Under the pieces are notes generated by a model. That model saw only the letters and a list, made by a program, of their open reading frames with translations. It did not search any database and was not told the DNA's origin. This document shows positions 1 to 9,242 of a stretch of 32,664 nt of DNA, one piece after another. Both the position numbers and the translations under genes were made by a program. The stretch spans positions 1 to 32,664 of the forward strand of contig RXOD01003992.1 of the NCBI GenBank assembly GCA_005223375.1, in the 5' to 3' direction. Position 1 is the stretch's first letter, and the number at the start of each line of letters is the position of its first letter. Source of the DNA: Amoebophrya sp. AT5.2. Its lineage: Eukaryota > Sar > Dinophyceae > Syndiniales > Amoebophryaceae.

Positions 1-206
1 TCCTTCGCGTCCTCGGGCTCTTGAGGAACAGTGGAAAAGTGGCAGGCACAAAAGCTGAAAAGAGGTGGGGAAGATGTTGTTAAGTACATGGGTCGTGCAC
101 GTGCTGTGCTTGTGATGTCTACAAAGATCTGCTGTTTCTTGCTGCTGGAACATCCTATTCGAATTCCGTTCCAGCGCCCCCATGAGTCCGCTCACCGATC
201 TCGTGG
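1..206. other. Left edge, no assignable gene
   Basis: No complete gene is visible. A T-rich tract at about 208-222 followed by CAG at 243-245 looks like the 3' end of an intron or a trans-splice acceptor for the ORF that follows. A short open stretch with a GTTAAG donor-like site near 87 could be an upstream exon of that ORF, but no homology fixes it. Confidence 0.3.
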
Positions 207-1352
207 ATGATTTTTTTTTTTTTGGTTTCTCGATCTCGTGATCAGCTGGGGTTTCTCGTGCGAGAAGAAGATCAGGGCCCAACAACCGAGGGTGTGGCGG
301 TCCGGGTCGCGGAGAAAGCGCGCCTGAAGAGCGAGGTCGCAAAGTTGCTGCTCGAGTTTGGCGTCGGTGTGAACGGTATCACTTTGTACATCTTCCCCGC
401 CCCAGAAGGAGCAGACGACGTAGCAGCCGGCCTTATCGACAGTTTTGCGAGCTTAGAAACGCTGCCGCTGCCGCCTCTCGAGAACTGGGAAGCCCCCCCG
501 ACCCCGCTCTACTTCGCCTGGCACGCTGATGCAACGTTAGTAGACTACTGGTTCGCGAGGAACGACGAAAGCGAGATGATAGCTAGCTCTCCGGAGGTGC
601 TTTCTGCTCAAGCCAGGCTGGTCGCGGTGTTGCTTTTCTACGGGGGGGATTTCTTCGAACTCTTCCGCGACGCGGTGAGCGCGCGGCAGATAGACCAGAA
701 CCCAGGGGAGCGGCACCCGCTCCGGTTCGTCATGGGGCAGAATTGCGGCGGGCGGCTACTGCGGTTTATCTTGAGCGAGGACGGACGTGCGAACGGGCCG
801 ATGGCATTGATGAAGTCCCGCGTTCTCTGTCGCCGTCTGCGCTTTGTGCGGGAGCACCTCGAACAGATGCTATTGGCGCCGCCCATTGATCAGCGCGTGG
901 CGTTTCAGCGGACGGCCCGAGGCGAGGACCAACGAGCGACAGAAAGTGGCGCACAACTTACGCCGTTGCTGCCGGGCTATGCCGCGTTGCAGAATGCGCC
1001 GTTTTTGCGTGTGGTGCGCGACAATTATTTTCAGCGCGCGGACGTTGCGTGGTGGCGTTCGGCGATTTATGCGGTATTGCGGCTTCGCGTGCGACGACGG
1101 GCGGCGCAGAACACCACACACACCGCCCCTGCGCTGGCCAAACTGTACCCGAACCGAGAACGGGCACTGGAAGAGCTGGTGGCGCGCCTGGATGACATTC
1201 TAAGGCTACGTGAATTAAACGGAGAGGGTGAAAATTCGCAGCAAGGGAAGGAACTCGCGGAGGAACTCCGAAAACTTGCAGCTGTGGCCCTGAAGGTGAA
1301 CCGCGAGTGGGTGAAGATACTGAAAGAAGACGAGTTCCAGGGTGGGATCTAA
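207..1352 (+). CDS. Hypothetical protein, 5' end uncertain
   Basis: This is an open frame of 381 codons with coding-like composition, rich in Leu, Arg, Ala and Glu, and no stop. I do not recognise the protein. It shows no signal peptide, no clear membrane segment and no known motif. Residues from about 280 to the end are basic and helical, with a Glu/Lys-rich C-terminus. The ATG at 207 sits directly before a T homopolymer (encoding a Phe run) and a good splice acceptor (CAG at 243-245), so the first 13 residues are probably not translated. The true 5' exon may lie in 1-206 or outside the window. The frame ends in TAA at 1350-1352. It could be the last exon of a larger gene. Confidence 0.5.
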   Translation: MIFFFLVSRSRDQLGFLVREEDQGPTTEGVAVRVAEKARLKSEVAKLLLEFGVGVNGITLYIFPAPEGADDVAAGLIDSFASLETLPLPPLENWEAPPTPLYFAWHADATLVDYWFARNDESEMIASSPEVLSAQARLVAVLLFYGGDFFELFRDAVSARQIDQNPGERHPLRFVMGQNCGGRLLRFILSEDGRANGPMALMKSRVLCRRLRFVREHLEQMLLAPPIDQRVAFQRTARGEDQRATESGAQLTPLLPGYAALQNAPFLRVVRDNYFQRADVAWWRSAIYAVLRLRVRRRAAQNTTHTAPALAKLYPNRERALEELVARLDDILRLRELNGEGENSQQGKELAEELRKLAAVALKVNREWVKILKEDEFQGGI

Positions 1353-2671
1353 GTAGTTACTTAGGTCGTTCGTGCCAATTTGTATACGCCGAACGTGACC
1401 ATACCCGCCATCCTTGGTCTTCAATAGGAAGGAAACGCATCATGGGGGAAAGCTTCTGTCGCACAGAAAAATCTCCTGGCACGCCTGCATATGCAACGCA
1501 CTCTGCACTTGGATGCACGACCTGTTTTTTTTTGGAGGGGGGGCGTCTTACCGCCAAAAACTTGTTCTACAATCCACGAGGCAGGGGCGGTAACCACCAG
1601 ACCAGACCAGACCTGTTTGCGGCAGAAGATCTTGACAGTTATTCATGCTGCTCTTACTTCTGTTGATGGGCCGACCGTAATCCAATTCTGGAGTGATGAA
1701 GTGGGAAGACGATACGATGGCGCTGGTGCAGCCAGCACGTGGAGAGTACGGCGCTCTGATCAACCTCACCGTGATGGAAAAAATTCGTGGTGTGTGGTAC
1801 GTCCCCCACACTCCTGACATTTTTAGGACCACACTCTTGACATTTTGTGTGGTACGTCCCCCACCGCTGGACATTCAACGACTGAGCACCTTGAGCATGA
1901 TCGTGATGGATGGACTCCAATCATCACTGCAAACCTGTACTTCTAGCTTCGCAGCAGCGTCGTGGGAGGTAGTCACAGCAGAAAACTAAACCAAGACCAC
2001 AAAGACCTCCGGGACCTCGCTGACCTTTTGCGTCCCCTCGTTGCCTGTGTTCGAAACTCCGCCAGCAATTTCTATGATTGCCGAGGTTTGTTGCCGCAGC
2101 CACTCGAAAGCCATTCGCTCAACAACGTAGTTTCGTCAGCGCTAGGTACTGCATCAGCACCAACTGCGCGACTTGTTCTCTATCCTCTGGCTCGTCTGGA
2201 GCTCGGCACGCCGCTCGTCGCAACGAGGAGACTCTCACCTCGTGTTCAGAGTGATTCTCTGAAAACAGAAAGTAGACAAAGACATACAGGAGAAAATAAA
2301 GCAGGAGGGAGTGCGATGGGAGGTAGAAGACCGTGATTCCTACCGTACCTACCGTACTGCAGAAGCAGATGATGATGGATAGTCCAGTGTCCCGCTGTCC
2401 GACTCCGACTGAAGCCAAGATCGCTCACTGCAAAAAGCGTACACGGGCCCCTTTCTTTCATCTTGTGAGGGTGTCGTGGGAGGGCATGTCGATCATATCA
2501 TTTTCAAGATACAGGACTCTTCAATTTTGCAAGCACAAGTCGCTGCCTCTTCGTTGTAATCGATTATGATCATACGATTATCGTAGCTCCACTTCTGTAT
2601 CTGTATCGTAAGCTGCCGGGTCGGTCACGGTCTTACGTCGCACACGGAAAGCAGGGCTCGCATAGGTGATC
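1353..2671. other. Intergenic region
   Basis: There is no convincing coding sequence on either strand. The small ORFs have unbiased composition and no motif. The only structure I see is the direct/inverted repeat block at 1791-1864. A CATAG just before 2666 could serve as a trans-splice acceptor for the next gene. Confidence 0.5.
1791..1864. repeat. 19-bp direct repeat with internal hairpin
   Basis: The 19-mer TGTGTGGTACGTCCCCCAC occurs at 1791-1809 and again, identical, at 1846-1864 (55-bp period). Between them are two near-copies of CCACACTCYTGACATTTT (about 1806-1824 and 1829-1846). GTGTGGT at 1792-1798 can pair with ACCACAC at 1828-1834. The function is unknown. It could be a decayed short tandem repeat or part of a small mobile element. 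Confidence 0.75.
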
Positions 2672-5194
2672 ATGGCGCAGTCGGTGTGGAAAGGTGCAGG
2701 CCACCAGCACAACCTGCTCAAGGAGCGTTGTTCCGGTCTTCTCCGTACCGCCGTCTTTTTCTCCATTCCCTTCCTCCTCCACGACGAAACGTTGCGCAGC
2801 CAGGTGGCGACGGTCGGAATGGTGCTGTTTCTGTTGCACCCGCTTGGATTTTGCCCGGATAACAAACGCGGTCAGTTGCTGCTCGCGTGCCTCGCACTCC
2901 AAGGGCTGCTTGTCGCGCTGCACGCGCTGCTGCCCGGATCTTCAATGCCGGGATCGCGTGCTGGAGACCCCGCTGCGGGAGCGCCCCAAACAGCAACGGC
3001 GGCAGCGAGTAGTCGCGACCAGGACGCCGCGCTTGCCTCTCCGCCTTCTACTAGACCAGCCAACGGCGAGGGGAACTTTGGAGGGTTGTCGAAGACCGAG
3101 GCCTGGTTTCATCGCCCGTTCGCGGAGCTGGTGCACACCGTGCTGCCGGGGGGATCTGGCGGGAAACACGGGACGGACCAGGACTCCGTGACCCCCATCA
3201 TGTACCACGTGTCGACCGCAGCGGAAGAGGAGGCCCACCTCGGCGGCATCGCGGAGAGCATCACCGCGCGCGTGATTTCGCTCCTCTTCACGTCGGCGGA
3301 CGGAGACACGGAGGAGGAGCTCGCGGCCACCATAAGGTCCTTTTTGGCGAAAACCGAGCCGGTGAACAGCATCGCGGAAGTGATCGTGGTGGGCTCGTCG
3401 GTTGCCGGCGGGCGGCTGGACGAGTCCGCACTGAAGGCGCTCGTCGCGGCCCCCACCATCCCAGGATCAGCCCCGGCGGTGGAGGATCCGCATGTAGTCG
3501 AGGGACAACAGCCCGCCCTGAGCGACGTCCGCATCCGCGTCGAGCCGCTCGCCGGAGACACGAACGGGCTGGCCGCTGCGCGCAACCAGGCGGCGCGCAG
3601 CAGCTCCGGGAGCATTTTGGTGTTCTTGGAGTCGCACATGCGCGCGTCGCACAACTGGCTGATCCCACTGGTGCGTCAGATCAACATCAATGCGAAGCGC
3701 ATCGTTAAGGGTTGAAAAAAGTCAGGTTTACTTCTTAGGTACAGGTGTAGGCTTTGGCTTGCCGTCCGGGTCCTCCGACCACCAAAAAAATACCTTCTTT
3801 ACCTCCTTGCCATTCGCAGAAGATTGTTCCACGCCCTCCCTTCAAGGGACGAGGCCCTCTTGAGTCGGGTAAGTATCGCTGCGTGATGACCATCACTGCT
3901 CGGAAGATAACGGGCGGGATTTGCAGCTAACGCTAACGGCTAAACCTCAACCTGGAGCACGACCTGGGTTTTTTCAACCTACTCTAACACCGTCACGCCC
4001 GCCGTGTACCAGATGCCCAGCACGTCACAGCCGCAGGAGTACGCGGACCCGCGCGCGGACGTGAAGACGTACAAGATGGCGTTCCAGAGCTGGGCGCTGG
4101 ACACGGCGTGGGTGGACGACATGACCGACCACGTCCCTATCATGAAGGGCAACGCGCTGGCGATGACGCGGCGCTGGTGGCTGGAGGTGGGACCGTTCGA
4201 AAGCTACCAAAACACCGAGGCCGCGATGAGCGAGTACTCTGTTCGGAGCTGGCTGGCCGGCGGGGAGGTTCAGGTCGCGCGCGACAGCGTGCTCGGAAGT
4301 ACGCGCGATGTCGCGTTCGACGCGGGGCTCTCCGACGGCGAGAAGCTGGAGGACAAGGTGCGGTTCGTGGAAAAGTGGTTCAGCAAGAACGCCAAGAAAA
4401 AGTTTTACGAGTCGACGCCGGGCGCGGACGGCTACCGCGCGAAGCACGAGTACGCGGACGAAGGACCGCTACGAGTTTCGCCTGGAGCTGCTCCGGGCGA
4501 AGTAAAAACGGGGCAGCAGCACGAAAAGCAGAGCGCGCTGCTTCCGGAGTCCGCGGCGCTCGTGGAAGAAGATCCTGGCAGCCGGGTCGTGCTGCACCAG
4601 GGGAGGCGGATCGGTGCGGAGAAGTTCAAGGAGCTGCAGGCGGTTGGCGTGGTATCCTCCTCGACTACGCGGTCGTCGTCTGCTTCGGACGAGCGGGCTT
4701 TGGCCAAGACCGCCCGCCCGTTTCTGGAGTGCCACGGCTTCGCGTTCTACATGGATCTGTTCGCGGACGAGATGGTGAGTCAGCAGATGCTCACCCCGAA
4801 GCACTACCGCATCGAGGCGCCGGGGGTGTGCGAGCAGTGCTGCGTGGCGGCCTCCGCGAGCAACCGCGCCCCGCACTACCGCGTGGAGAACTGCGACGCG
4901 GCAAAGCCGGAGCAGCAGTTCTACTGGTACTTCGGGAACGGACTGCGGAACGTGGCGACGCGGCACTGCGTGGACGCGGCGTTCGCGCAACAGGCGGGGC
5001 ACCGACCGATCGCGTACCCGTGCATGAAGGTGAACCGTAACCAGGAGTTCCAGCTGCTCCACCACAAATTGATGTGGGGGAGCTGGTGCCTGGAGGGACG
5101 GGGGGAGGGGGAAAAAGCCATCCAGTTCGAGAAGTGCAACGCGCACACGCGCGCACAGGAATTCAACATGGTGGAAAACGAAGGCCAGTCGTAG
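2672..5194 (+). CDS. Polypeptide GalNAc-transferase-like (GT27) with ricin-type lectin domain
   Basis: Predicted type II Golgi/ER membrane glycosyltransferase of 744 residues. The family transfers GalNAc from UDP-GalNAc to Ser/Thr of secreted proteins. Exons are 2672-3704 and 3993-5194, joined across a non-GT-AG intron; the join reads R-I-V-T-P, matching the family's V-x-P-V-I-D strand. Hydrophobic segments lie near residues 24-40 and 47-90. The GT-A core includes N-G-L-A-A-A-R-N and F-L-E-S-H (E320-H322, the family DxH site), then N-A-L-A-M-T-R-R-W-W and the R-S-W-L-A-G-G region. A Cys-rich lectin domain fills about 587-735. Two metal/UDP-site positions differ from animal enzymes: DxH is ESH, and the Gly-His after the GG motif is Gly-Ser (about residue 447). 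The enzyme may be divergent or inactive. The start is ATG 2672; the upstream in-frame GTG is not a plausible eukaryotic start. A canonical alternative intron, 3704-4012, keeps frame but loses the conserved V-x-P. Confidence 0.8.
3705..3987 (+). mobile_element. Introner-like intron with terminal inverted repeats in the GT27 gene
   Basis: The left end (3705-3726) begins TTAAGGGTTGAAAAAA, and the right end (3963-3987), read as reverse complement, begins TTAGAGTAGGTTGAAAAAA. Both share an 11-bp identical core, GGTTGAAAAAA, followed by CAGG. The insertion is flanked by CATCG (3700-3704) and CACCG (3988-3992), a 5-bp imperfect direct repeat. Removing it restores the frame and a conserved motif. The ends are not GT-AG. 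No ORF for a transposase lies inside, so it is a non-autonomous element acting as an intron. Exact splice points are ambiguous by a few bases because of the repeat. Confidence 0.65.
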
Positions 5195-5731
5195 TTAGTA
5201 GACGGCAGCGGCCGGCGCCAGATTTTGGGCGTATCTGCCGAGCCGTTGCACTTCCCGAGCAGACAGAGGCGGCCTTTGGGCTGCGACGGGTGGGGCCTGA
5301 ATGACGAAGTATCAATCGATTGGAAAAGCATCGCCAACAAAACTAAGTACCGCATGGCACCGGAGAAATAATAATAAACAACCAAGTCGCAGAAAATATT
5401 TTTATCAACATGAATGTTGCTTGCACCAGCAGTGGACAGCTCAGAAGGCAGCCTCGGGCTGGCGTTGTTTGTCATCCTTACACCTACATCTTCGTGAGAA
5501 AGAGCGAACGACCGCCCTCGGTCAGGCCAGGGCGTACGCAAAATAACTGCACTCATCGTCCTGTATTTGCTGCAATTGATCTGGTCATAACTGCCAACTT
5601 CGTTCATTCTCATGCTCAGCCGGATCCTGTTTTTCGTCGTGAATTACTTAGATCAACGAACGGCAGTGTAACGAACAACAGCATGCAGCCTGTCTAAAGC
5701 AAATACGTACTGTCCCAACAAGCGCAGAAGC
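5195..5731. other. Intergenic region
   Basis: There is no supported gene between the GT27-like gene and the DUF1294 gene. AT content rises around 5360-5410. Small ORFs on both strands have no recognisable motif. No repeat or RNA gene was seen. Confidence 0.5.
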
Positions 5732-6297
5732 ATGTCTACGAGCACAACCAGCGACACGAAGCGCCAAATGAAGGAGAACATCAAGGAGATGCTGCAGAAG
5801 GCGGCTTCGGGCGTTTTTCCGGCCGGGATTTCTCGCGAGGCCGTTATGCACTACCTTCTGGTCGTGAATACGGTCACTTTCTTCCTCTTCGCTCTCGACA
5901 AATTCCTCGCCAGTGGTGCAGGCCGCATCTTGCCAGAGAGGATCAGGCGATCCGTCGTACTTACTTCTATATTCGTGGAAGAGCAGGTCGTTTGCTCTTG
6001 CTGCGTCTACCTGGCATTGGATTCGGCTAATACATATAGTGAGGGGGCTCTCTTTACATTACTATTAATATGAATTTTCAGTTCGGGTCGCTCACGGTGC
6101 GGCTGGCGGAGAGTGTGTTGCTGACCTGCGCATTGGTTGGCGGGAGCCCGGGCGCTTTTCTTGCCATGACGCTGTTTCGCCACAAGACGCAGAAAACCAC
6201 TTTTCAGTTCCAGTACCACCTCATTCTGTTTCTCCACGTCGCTGCGATAGCGTATATCTTTTGGACCCGCGACGTTATTTCGGGGCTCGCGTCCTAG
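5732..6297 (+). CDS. DUF1294 family membrane protein
   Basis: A 146-residue protein in two exons, 5732-5956 and 6082-6297, with a phase-0 GT-AG intron (GTACTT...TTTTCAG). The joined protein has the full DUF1294 pattern: a first membrane segment ending in A-L-D-K (about residues 40-57), then R-I-L-P-E-R, the glycine motif L-V-G-G-S-P-G-A-F-L-A-M, the signature L-F-R-H-K-T-Q-K, and a last hydrophobic segment before the C-terminus. The family is mostly bacterial small inner-membrane proteins of unknown biochemical role, with scattered eukaryotic members. The 34-residue charged N-terminus, before the first membrane span, is an addition to the usual bacterial length. The intron falls between the LPER and GG motifs, which shows the domain is read correctly. 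Location is probably the ER or an organelle membrane, and the function is unknown. Confidence 0.85.
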
Positions 6298-6636
6298 CAC
6301 GTGGCCTACAGCTGAAGCTCGAGTTTCTCGGGCCCTTTCGTTCTTTCCGTAGCCATGTTTTTTTATGTTTATGATCCTACGTTCGGCTTCGGGGACTGTT
6401 CGTGTCTTTCATTCGATTCTTCGTCGCTTTCGTGGTGTGGTGGCGTGGCGTCTCATCCGATATCGATAGCCTCGCTCGTTATAATCTTTCTTCTTCTTCT
6501 GCCCTGCTGTCTCCGTGCGACGGCTGCAGCAGCAAGGACCTCAGCAGAGCGAGGACGGCGTCCTGCAGCCGAGAGATGCAGCGGATAGTCGGACAAAAGA
6601 TGGAGAGGCCGAGTTGAGCCGCGCTGCGAAGGATAG
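6298..6636. other. Intergenic region with partial spliced-leader-like 10-mer
   Basis: No gene is present. CCGTAGCCAT at 6347-6356 matches the first ten conserved bases of the dinoflagellate spliced leader (after its variable first base), then diverges (G, then a T run). It lies 280 nt before the cyclophilin start. This could be a decayed leader relict from reinserted mRNA or chance. A CT-rich tract at about 6484-6510 precedes AG dinucleotides suited to a splice acceptor. Confidence 0.25.
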
Positions 6637-7958
6637 ATGACGGTTGCGGCGCTGATCGATACAGTCCGCCACTGGCCGACGTGGAAGCAGGGCTTTTTGG
6701 CGTGCAGTGCTATGGTACCGGTATACTACTGGTGGGACAAGCGCGGCACCTACCGGGCGAGCCGAAGCTACCGGCAGCGCGTTACCGACAAGTGCTACAT
6801 GGACGTGGCCATCGGAAACACGTACGCTGGGCGGATCATTTTCGGTCTGTACGGTCACGATTGCCCGATGACCTGCGAAAACTTCCTGCAGCTCTGCAAA
6901 GGCTTCGAAATCCAAGACAAAAAGATCGGGTATTATCTCTGACAATGAATTGAATTTTTGTAAGTAGAACATCAAACCGGCAAAAGCGGACTTCGTGCCA
7001 GTGTTGTCTTCTTACAACGCCACCGATGAGATTGAAAATCGTGGAGGTACCGCAACACGCTGATTCACCATGTGAATCCGGGGGCTGTGGTCGTGGGCGG
7101 AGATGTGATCACGGGCGACGGCACCACACACGGATGCAGCATCTATGGACGCCAGTTTCCCGACGAGAGCTACGACATATTGTTCACACACGAGGGGGAT
7201 CTGGCTTACAGCGCAAAAAAATGCAGTGTTAGACTCATCTTTTAAAAACGGCCGTTCCCTTTTTTGGTCCGTTTTGGGCGTTTTTTGGCCTCATCACAAG
7301 GACGCGCGTTTGGCAGAACAGCAGGGGTTGGCACCCTCAAGCGCGCGCTGCGAGAAAAAATAGGCCCCCGCTGTGGCTGCTTTAGCCTTTTTTCGCCCCG
7401 ATCGAGATTTCTGCTGCCCCCCTCCCGTCTCGCTTGGATCTCTCCAGCTGTTGAATGATCTCCCCTCTGTACTGCAGAAGGTATGGCCCATCTCCCGGCG
7501 TCGGACGCGAGCGCATCCTGGGAATCGAGCGACATGCATCCTAGCCAATCGGATCTCTCGTGGCATCCGCATCCGGCTTTTAAGAGATGTCTCTAACAAG
7601 AATGCATTGCTTTGACCTGTAACTGGCCATGTGCCGCTGGGGCTTCGACACGCAAGCGTCAAACTTCATGATCACACTTTCGCGGTCGTGCAAGCGTCTG
7701 TGCGAGGGGCAGCACGTTGTCTTCGGGACGGTGCTGAAGGGCATGCGTGTTGTGGAAGATATCGCCGCCATGGGGCCGCGGAGAGGCACCTTCCAGGAGC
7801 AGCAGAAGCCAATGATGCCCGTGCGGATCCTGGACTGCGGAGTCTTCAACGAAGAAGCGGCACGAAGACCCATCCCGCGGGAATTCCGCGCGCACACAAC
7901 AAGACGAATGACCGAAGAAGAATTCACGGAAAGACGAGAACTGATGCAGAACTTGTGA
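6637..7958 (+). CDS. Membrane-anchored cyclophilin-type PPIase, active site degenerate
   Basis: Predicted 260-residue protein with exons 6637-6929, 7047-7205 and 7628-7958. Intron 1 is GT-AG (117 nt); intron 2 is the TIR element described separately. An N-terminal hydrophobic segment (about residues 18-33) suggests a membrane anchor. Residues 50-225 follow the cyclophilin fold: Y-M-D-V-A-I-G, G-R-I-I-F-G-L-Y, T-C-E-N-F-L-Q-L-C, V-N-P-G-A-V-V-V-G-G-D, S-I-Y-G-R-Q-F-P-D-E, G-D-L-A-M, A-S-N-F-M-I-T and H-V-V-F-G. Compared with human CypA, catalytic Arg55 is His106, Phe60 is Ala, Gln63 is Val, Gln111 is Asn163, and Trp121 is absent; His126 is kept. Prolyl isomerase activity and cyclosporin binding are therefore probably lost or weak, and a scaffold role is likely. 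The C-terminal 35 residues are basic and acidic helix. The A-M junction across intron 2 matches the family L-S-M-A-N strand. Confidence 0.85.
7206..7622 (+). mobile_element. Introner-like intron with long terminal inverted repeats in the cyclophilin gene
   Basis: This 417-nt insertion starts TTACAG and ends CTGTAA. The left arm (7206-7252) and the reverse complement of the right arm (about 7573-7622) align over nearly 50 bp in blocks: TTACAG, CAAA, AATGCA, TGTTAGA, CATCT, TTAAAA, CGG. It is flanked exactly by a 5-bp direct repeat, CTGGC, at 7201-7205 and 7623-7627. Splicing out the element plus one repeat copy gives G-D-L-A-M-C-R-W-G-F-D-T, which aligns with the cyclophilin strand. There is no GT at the left or AG at the right end. 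No transposase ORF is inside. The structure is that of a small DNA-transposon-like insertion used as an intron. Confidence 0.8.
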
Positions 7959-9242
7959 CTTGGTAAAAATCATGTTCTTGACGAGGCCGTCGAGGAAACC
8001 ACGCGGAGTTCGTTGTACTTCGGGAGGTGGAGGAGTGCTGATGTAGAGCCTCCGATGAAATGAACGAATGAAGTTCGTACGGCGATGAAGATGAGGGAGC
8101 GGCACGTGGTCTCCAGACAAGTAGCAAAGAATACGCATTCCTTCGTATTATTCCGTCGCCTTCCCGCTCGTGAATCCTTCCGGCTCCTGGAGGCGCGCCT
8201 ACAGACGGCACGGCTTGGAGGATGAAAACACTCAAGGACGGAAACGAAGCAATGCCACAGGGGAGGCGGCTGCGAGTTCACTCTCGCCCGCCGCATTGGC
8301 CGAGCGCAAGCAAATATCTTCGCTTACAATCGTCCTCGACGCGCGGAAGAGAGACGCGAGCACGCAGTTTGGCGGAGCTGTGATAGCTTTGGTGAAAGTG
8401 ATGTCTTCAGCGGGGAGATGAAGGGGGCAGCGTCGCAGCTTCTGAAGGGAAGAGTTGCGCCATCGTGGCCGCCCGTGCCTGGCGCGGATTCTTGTGAAAA
8501 TTTACGAAAGGCTCTCGGAAAAATCTCCAAAGACTCAATCTAACTGGCGACCGAGCTCGAAACTGACAAGCAAAGTTCAAGGCGGTGAAATTGCACTCGG
8601 ACGGACATGTTCTAGGGCCTGTAGTCCGGTGGAGTTGACCCAGAATTGTATTCTACATGCGCGGAGTACCGATTCATTGCGTTTTTTCACAACTTGTCAG
8701 TTCGCACGAGCCGCGCGACAGCTAGAAAATTGCGTCGTAGGACAGAAAGAGAAACGAAGTCGCAGTCGCATAGCATATAGGCCACAAGGAATACATTGAT
8801 AAATCGCATGGGCGTTTTGCTTATGCGACTGTCCGCCTGGGATGGCCATATGTTTGTTTGGCACTGACGACAGCATGTGCGTAAATCTGCAGTAAGAACC
8901 TCCTCGGGTAGTCGCTGACCCCCGCTCCGCGTCGAGTTTTTACGGAGTGCGAGTGCCATCTGCGGCTGGGCGCCGTTTGCTTTTCGTTGCAGGCGCAACC
9001 CTGATCCTGAAGCGAAGCAAGCGGTCGCTTAGCAACGTCGTCGAGAAGATCTCGCCCTGCAACGGTTGGCGGAGGGCTTTGGTTTTGGACGGGTTTTACA
9101 GGCAGCTGGAGACGTGCCGAAATACTGTACGGCCTCGTTGCAGCGACGCCTCGCGCTCCTCCTGACTTCGCAGACCACCACCACCCTCGCGACGGCTGGC
9201 TTGCGCGAGCCCTAAGAAATAACAGTGGTCGGTGGGCGTTGA
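7959..9242. other. Intergenic region
   Basis: About 1.28 kb with no supported gene. ORFs on both strands are short or have random composition, and the one at 8170-8421 has no motif. I see no repeat, RNA gene or element end similar to the two TIR introns. Confidence 0.5.

Noticed and set aside
2666..2671. GTG at 2666 as start of the GT27 gene
   Set aside because: Eukaryotic translation should start at ATG 2672; GTG here is only an artefact of permissive ORF finding.
4108..5040. 310-codon plus frame overlapping the GT27 exon
   Set aside because: Arg/Gly-rich alternative frame of the same exon with no domain.
4469..5146. 225-codon minus-strand ORF opposite the lectin domain
   Set aside because: Antisense shadow of a GC-rich coding exon; the plus-strand frame has clear homology.
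7264..7458. Small ORF inside the TIR intron as a transposase remnant
   Set aside because: Only 64 codons, no catalytic motif; the element appears non-autonomous.
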